Positions 59,461 through 64,000 of a DNA stretch of 64,000 nt are shown here, one piece after another. The notes below the pieces were generated by a model that had not been told where the DNA came from, ran no database searches, and saw only the letters and a list, made by a program, of their open reading frames with translations. Numbering within the stretch: position 1 is the stretch's first letter; each line of letters opens with the position of its first letter. The stretch lies in the NCBI RefSeq assembly GCF_001439665.1, contig NZ_LMAK01000036.1, positions 1-64,000 of the forward strand, written 5' to 3'. The DNA is from Formosa algae (GTDB taxonomy: Bacteria > Bacteroidota > Bacteroidia > Flavobacteriales > Flavobacteriaceae). The position numbers and the translations under genes are program-made.

Positions 59461-60800
59461 TAGTTCCAATTTTTTTGTTGTTTTTCTTCTTTTAAAATTT
59501 CTTCTATTTTGCGTTCTTCCCAAGATTTACCATATCCGAAGACAGAAAACCCGTGAAAAACAAGTCCCATTCCCCAACCTAACATCGGGTACCAGAACCA
59601 TTGATGACCCCAAAATGTTTGATAATTTATAAATATTAAAAACGGAATCACGACACAGTATGACAGTAAATTACCATAAAATCCTTTAATTTCTTCTACT
59701 CGTTTCTTTGCGCGATTATACGCGTCTTGCTCGTTATAATTATGTTTTGGTATTTCCATGATTGCAATGCGTTTTGTTAGTATGGGTAGCTTTACCGCGA
59801 AATACGTTTGGGTTTCGTCTACTAATACTTTTCTGTTAGTTAATATGGCGTAGCGATTTACTATGTTTTGTAAGCCTACGCCTTTTCTGGTTTGTAAAAC
59901 CTCTTTCTTTTGTAAATTATTTTTAACAACTAAGACATTATCTTCTATTGTTATATCTATTTTTAACGGTTTTTGCTCACTTACCGTATTGTGCTTTATG
60001 GTGTTTTCTAACAATAACTGCAAAGATAAAGGCACCACTTTAGCTTCTGGATTATCGTAATCTTCCGGCAAATTGAAGACGATACTGTTTTCGAATCGCA
60101 TTTTAAGCAAATTCATATAGGTTTTAGCGAATTTTAACTCCTCTTCTACCGTTACTAATTCTTTATCCTTTTGCTCCAATACGTAACGGTAAATTTTAGA
60201 TAAAGACACTGTGAAACGTTGTGCACTATGCGGATTTTCTTCGATTAAAGAGGTTAATACATTTAAACTATTGAATAAAAAATGTGGATCGATCTGATTT
60301 TTTAAACTCTCGAACTGTGCACTGGCCGTTCCCGCTATTACTTTTTGTTCTTTTAATCTCGATTTTTGTAACTCTTTGTAATAATAAACCGCATGAAAAA
60401 ACAACGAAATCACTAATGTTATTAATAGCGCACTGAAGTAAAATGCTGTTTTTTCAGAATCTATAAACTCTTGCCAAGTTTCACCTTCAACGACAACCTC
60501 AATAAAGGCTCGTACAAAAAATATAGTTATCAGTGTAATGGATACTGACCCCAAAAAACCAATTAACATTCTATATTTAGTGTATCGCTTCCAAACAATT
60601 TTATAATTTAAATAATGAAAGAAATAAGAGTTGACTAAACTTAAAGGTACCGAGTAAATTAAGTAATATAAAAACGAACGAAAGAAGTCTTCATTAAACT
60701 CAAATGTAGCTCCAGAAAAAAACTGAATGGTTTGATCTATCACCATAATCGCAATACCGACTATGACTCCAGATAGTATACTTTCTAATAACTTTTTCAT
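59460..60800 (-). CDS. LytS-type sensor histidine kinase fused to a 2TM domain
   Basis: A 446-residue membrane histidine kinase. About four helices in the first 145 residues lead to the HisKA-like region with the phospho-acceptor in LKNQIDPHFLFNSLNV (about residue 173) and a GHKL ATPase (LSLQLLLENTIKHN, GVGLQNIVNRY). After the ATPase, residues about 350-446 form a 2TM domain (YNRAKKRVEEIKGFYGNLLS, GWGMGLVFHGFSVFGYG), the same module as the next gene. It signals to the LytTR regulator downstream. The fused 2TM domain may sense or dimerise with the free 2TM protein. Confidence 0.92.
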   Translation of the reverse strand: MKKLLESILSGVIVGIAIMVIDQTIQFFSGATFEFNEDFFRSFLYYLIYSVPLSLVNSYFFHYLNYKIVWKRYTKYRMLIGFLGSVSITLITIFFVRAFIEVVVEGETWQEFIDSEKTAFYFSALLITLVISLFFHAVYYYKELQKSRLKEQKVIAGTASAQFESLKNQIDPHFLFNSLNVLTSLIEENPHSAQRFTVSLSKIYRYVLEQKDKELVTVEEELKFAKTYMNLLKMRFENSIVFNLPEDYDNPEAKVVPLSLQLLLENTIKHNTVSEQKPLKIDITIEDNVLVVKNNLQKKEVLQTRKGVGLQNIVNRYAILTNRKVLVDETQTYFAVKLPILTKRIAIMEIPKHNYNEQDAYNRAKKRVEEIKGFYGNLLSYCVVIPFLIFINYQTFWGHQWFWYPMLGWGMGLVFHGFSVFGYGKSWEERKIEEILKEEKQQKNWN

Positions 60801-60826
60801 TTGTATCCGTTCTAACTTTACTACAA

Positions 60827-61450
60827 TTACTCCTCACATGATGCTAACACTTGTTTAGCGCGATCTTCTCCCCATTTAGGATGAAACGGTGATTCTGGTT
60901 TAAAGTTAACAAAAAGTTCTAATGCATGCGCTATGTCTTTACAAAACGGCGCTGTGTCTTGCCCAAAGTACTTGGCGCTTCCCATGCCCCATTCTGCTTT
61001 ACCTAAAACTACCATTGGGTTTTCTGGAGCAATAGCATACGCTTTATTATACAGTTCTGTAATTTTTCCAGAATACTTCATACCGTAGGTCATCCCATCA
61101 AAAGCTACCCAATTGGTGTAAACTTGAGCTTGTAGCACCAGGATATCTGCATTATTAGTGCTAATCCCTTTAGCGGTGTTTAAATACTCCTGTGCCTTAT
61201 CTAAATTCGCTTTAAGAACTGTTGCATCTTGCTCTCCCCAGCTCTTTAAACTATTTATTTGAGCCACATAGTAATTTGGTAACCATTGGTCTGTTTCGGC
61301 AGCTGCAATACGTTCAAAAAGCTGTTCTGCTTCTGTTACTTTATTGTCTTGCCATAATGCAAAAGCCTTTTGCATACCTGTTTCAAAATTGGTTTGTGCA
61401 TTAGCTACTAAACTCACTAAAGACACGACTAAAAGAATTAAATGTTTCAT
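60827..61450 (-). CDS. Exported TPR-like protein of the TonB receptor cluster
   Basis: A 207-residue periplasmic protein (signal MKHLILLVVSLVSLVANAQ). The remainder is helical and repeat-like (AFALWQDNKVTEAEQLFERI, YLNTAKGISTNNADILVLQ, YNKAYAIAPENPMVVLGKA), a short TPR solenoid. A C-terminal C-E-E-type end and PKWGEDRAKQVLASC are conserved-looking. It lies between the TonB-dependent receptor gene and the kinase gene on the same strand, with 26 bp to the latter, so it probably works with both; the order receptor, TPR, kinase recurs in Flavobacteriia by my recollection. Confidence 0.8.
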   Translation of the reverse strand: MKHLILLVVSLVSLVANAQTNFETGMQKAFALWQDNKVTEAEQLFERIAAAETDQWLPNYYVAQINSLKSWGEQDATVLKANLDKAQEYLNTAKGISTNNADILVLQAQVYTNWVAFDGMTYGMKYSGKITELYNKAYAIAPENPMVVLGKAEWGMGSAKYFGQDTAPFCKDIAHALELFVNFKPESPFHPKWGEDRAKQVLASCEE

Positions 61451-61579
61451 ATTATTTTTGGTTGATTAATTATTATAAAGCAAATATCTATCGAAACTCT
61501 TGGTTTCTAAAAATTGAACTACTGAACTGTTGTTTTTATATGATGAATTGTTACTCGTGATATAATCGAATTAAAACGA

Positions 61580-63742
61580 CTATAAATTATCTAATTGATT
61601 GTCGGTTCCATTATCACTTATAGTCCAGAAAAACCCGATAAAGAAAAACTGATCTGCAGCCGGTTTTAAAGCACGCCTGTTATACACACCATTACTATTA
61701 GGTGTACTTGCATATTGATAACCATTAACGTTCTTAAAATCGAGCGCATTACTTACGGCTACATATAAAATCTTTTGCGGACTCATTAAATACGCCCAGT
61801 TTAAACTTAAGTTGTTATACGTTTTTGTTTTTTGGTTTAGAAATCCAGTTTCGTTTGGATTAGTGTAAGTACGCCCAGAGGCTAAACTATAACTAAATCC
61901 GATCTGACTCTTCCAATCTTCCACCCAATATTTTCCTACTACAGAAAGGTTGTGTGCATTTGCAAAATTAGGCTGTGCTTTGGTTGGATAATTCTTATAA
62001 TCCCGCTCAGTATCTAGGTAAGAATAACTCACCCAATACTCGAAATTTCTAAGACTTACATTATCGCGCCAAAACAAATCTATTCCCTTAGCATACCCAT
62101 AGCCATCGTTATTAAAGTTACTCGTATAACTTGCGTATTCTGTATCGTATTTAATGAGATTATTATAGTCTTTATAATATGTTTCGGCACGAAATAAGCG
62201 CCCTTCAACATTAAACTGATAATTTAATATATAATGACTAGTTTCTTCTGAATCAATATTTTGACTAAACTTTAATATATCATTATTCGGATTTTGATAA
62301 AACGAACCATACGCTAAAGACAACTGACTTTTTGCAGATGTTTTATACGCTAAAGACACACGCGGAGCTACTTCAAACGCTTTAAAAAGCTGACTATATT
62401 CTGCACGCAACCCTGCTTTTAATGCTAATTGTTTTGTGAAGATTACATCGGCTTCTGTAAATGCTGCAGCGATATTATTATCGAATCCGTAAGACTCCGT
62501 ATCAATAGAAGGAGATGAATATTTCTCATTAAAATGGGTTAAAAAATACTCTGTACCGAAGTTCAATTTGAAACGATTATTGAAACGGTATTTTAAACGT
62601 GCTTTGGCATGAACGGAATGTTCTATATTATCTACCGCATCATCAATTACATCAACATCAGAATTATTATTGGTGTAACTCGCTCCAGCAAACACAGACC
62701 AATTTGCATTTAGTTTGCCTTGGTATGAGGAGTTGACATACGTATTTTTGTTATTCAATTTGTAATGAATGCCATCCTCATAGTCAATATCTTCCAGAGT
62801 TAATTCAAACTGACTGAATTCATAGGCTGTATATAGCTTAAACAAACCTTTACTAAATTGTCTACGATACACAGCTTCTCCAGAAAAACTCTGAAAAGGT
62901 TTATCCCAATCATTTCTACCTGGAAATAGCTTTATATACGGCCCTAAATTCATATATGACCCATTTACACTCAAAGCACTTTTTTCCCACTTTTTAGTAT
63001 GCCCTAGTGCGCCACCAACACTCATAATCCCGATATCTGTTTTATTTTGTTCAGGTTCATCAATAGTATTTAATAAGAGTACACTAGACAAAGCTTGGCC
63101 ATATTCTGCAGAATATCCACCCGTTGAGAAAGTTATACCGTCAAACAAAAATGGAGAATAGCGTCCTCTAGACGGCACATTGTTTGTTGTTGGTGTGTAT
63201 GGAGTAAATACGCGAATGCCGTCAATAAAAATCTGTGTTTCATCGGCTTCTCCTCCTCTAACAAACAACCGTCCATCTTCTGCCACGGTTGTGGTTCCTG
63301 GCAACGTTTGTAAAGCCCCTACAAAATCGCCCATAGCACTTGCGGTAGTGACCACATCTAAAGAAGACAAGGCATTGACTTTACTATTATCTCCTGCAGA
63401 AAACGTTCCTGCCGACAACACCACCGCATCTAAAGCATTTACATCTTCTCTTAACTTGATGTCAACATCCTGGAAAGCCGATATATGAGCAGTTTCACTA
63501 TAAGTTTCATAACTTAAAAAAGAGACTATTAAGGTTTGAACACCTGTTTCTGTCGTTTTAAAACTAAACACCCCAGAATCGTCACTGGTTCCGCCATCGT
63601 AAGACCCTTGGATATATACATTCGCTCCTGCAATTGGATTGTGCTTAGCATCTGTAACGCGACCAGAAATTAAGGTTTGTGAAAACCCAACACTTACTGT
63701 GAATATGCACACAAGGTTTAGGAGTAGTTGTAATTTTTTCAT
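61580..63742 (-). CDS. TonB-dependent receptor with N-terminal carboxypeptidase-like domain
   Basis: A 720-residue outer-membrane receptor (signal MKKLQLLLNLVCIFTVSVGFSQ). Residues about 23-105 are a carboxypeptidase-regulatory-like domain (ISGRVTDAKHNPIAGANVYI). The plug domain follows (ALQTLPGTTTVAEDGRLFVRG, then GEADETQIFIDGIRVFTPY) and then a long barrel with the usual aromatic strands up to FFIGFFWTI. A substrate is not evident; no SusD gene is adjacent, so it is not a standard polysaccharide pair. It leads a leftward cluster with a TPR protein and a LytS/LytTR system, suggesting regulated uptake or sensing. Confidence 0.93.
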   Translation of the reverse strand: MKKLQLLLNLVCIFTVSVGFSQTLISGRVTDAKHNPIAGANVYIQGSYDGGTSDDSGVFSFKTTETGVQTLIVSFLSYETYSETAHISAFQDVDIKLREDVNALDAVVLSAGTFSAGDNSKVNALSSLDVVTTASAMGDFVGALQTLPGTTTVAEDGRLFVRGGEADETQIFIDGIRVFTPYTPTTNNVPSRGRYSPFLFDGITFSTGGYSAEYGQALSSVLLLNTIDEPEQNKTDIGIMSVGGALGHTKKWEKSALSVNGSYMNLGPYIKLFPGRNDWDKPFQSFSGEAVYRRQFSKGLFKLYTAYEFSQFELTLEDIDYEDGIHYKLNNKNTYVNSSYQGKLNANWSVFAGASYTNNNSDVDVIDDAVDNIEHSVHAKARLKYRFNNRFKLNFGTEYFLTHFNEKYSSPSIDTESYGFDNNIAAAFTEADVIFTKQLALKAGLRAEYSQLFKAFEVAPRVSLAYKTSAKSQLSLAYGSFYQNPNNDILKFSQNIDSEETSHYILNYQFNVEGRLFRAETYYKDYNNLIKYDTEYASYTSNFNNDGYGYAKGIDLFWRDNVSLRNFEYWVSYSYLDTERDYKNYPTKAQPNFANAHNLSVVGKYWVEDWKSQIGFSYSLASGRTYTNPNETGFLNQKTKTYNNLSLNWAYLMSPQKILYVAVSNALDFKNVNGYQYASTPNSNGVYNRRALKPAADQFFFIGFFWTISDNGTDNQLDNL

Positions 63743-64000
63743 GATTTGATTGTTTAAATTAGCAATACAAAAATGAAACAGAATTAAAGGTTTAAAAACT
63801 AAACCACACCCAACTGTTATATTTTAAGGATGAATTGAAATTACAACTGTTTGTATTAAATAAAAGGCTTAAAAGTTTCATGTTCTATCTGCCTATAAAA
63901 GTATTTTATTTTCAAATTACAATCTTAAATTACATAATTACACAAGGGATCAGCAACTAAAAAACATCATTTTTTTAAGCACTAAAAACCATATAGTTTA
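63743..64000. other. Upstream region of the TonB receptor gene
   Basis: No gene is seen in the last 258 bases. It is very AT-rich. On the minus strand CATTTTTG (plus 63768-63775) is a 7-of-8 match to the -7 box about 25 bp before the receptor start, without a clear -33. No hairpin or repeat stands out. Confidence 0.35.

Noticed and set aside
1-64000. tRNA, rRNA, CRISPR arrays, prophage, insertion sequences, integrase
   Set aside because: I looked for CCA-ended cloverleaf signals, regularly spaced repeats, transposase or recombinase motifs and phage structural genes, and found none that I could support.

Overview
The window is AT-rich chromosomal DNA from a member of the Bacteroidota, most likely a marine-type Flavobacteriaceae. 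The evidence is internal: TAnnTTTG (-7) promoter boxes with few Shine-Dalgarno sequences, a fused CcoN-CcoO cbb3 oxidase, a type IX secretion C-terminal sorting domain, a TonB-dependent receptor with an N-terminal carboxypeptidase-like domain, 2TM-domain proteins and a fused E1 alpha-beta 2-oxoacid dehydrogenase. I see no rRNA, tRNA, CRISPR array, transposase or integrase.

Layout. 1-9.3 kb: end of a gamma-glutamyltranspeptidase gene, two small proteins of unknown role, uvrA, a LOG-family gene, and an outer-membrane protein built from a degenerate M1 peptidase plus a barrel. 9.5-17.6 kb: housekeeping genes (2-oxoacid dehydrogenase E1, rlmH, hpf, rdgB, a DEAD-box helicase with a structured leader). 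17.8-25.8 kb: a fatty-acid degradation block, with an acyl-CoA ligase followed by a marR-fadJ-fadA-fadE operon. 25.9-33.1 kb: a GH15 enzyme divergent from a trehalose-6-phosphate synthase/phosphatase fusion, then two secreted peptidases. 33.1-35.8 kb: a MoxR-type ATPase with a VWA partner.

35.9-45.2 kb holds a complete cbb3 oxidase region: a Crp/Fnr-type regulator divergent from ccoI, then ccoS, ccoNO, ccoQ, ccoP, ccoG, ccoH and a TauE/DsbD_2-like membrane protein. Two near-identical palindromes sit exactly the same distance (36.5 bp from their centre) upstream of imperfect -7 boxes before ccoI and ccoS, which suggests class-II activation by the neighbouring regulator. 45.2-47.7 kb: a 400-bp structured gene-free stretch, a YceI lipoprotein, and an ECF sigma/anti-sigma pair.

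47.96-51.75 kb is the accessory island and the most unusual part. Two consecutive units look like integron gene cassettes: a MerR/isochorismatase-like/DUF2798 module and a serine beta-lactamase-like lipoprotein gene. Each is bounded by its own complementary core site (GTTAGCAAC...GTTGCTAAC and GTTAGGCAAA...TTTGCCTAAC). Between them lies a roughly 195-bp attC-like foldable element. The second unit abuts a 5'-truncated, frameshifted YD-repeat pseudogene.

51.9-64 kb returns to ordinary flavobacterial genes on the minus strand apart from one: dps, a TPR lipoprotein, a DUF4331 protein split over two genes, a plus-strand LETM1-like gene, a type-IX-secreted AttH/CrtC-like protein, and a TonB receptor-TPR-LytS-2TM-LytR sensory cluster with a GC-richer REP-like element inside it.
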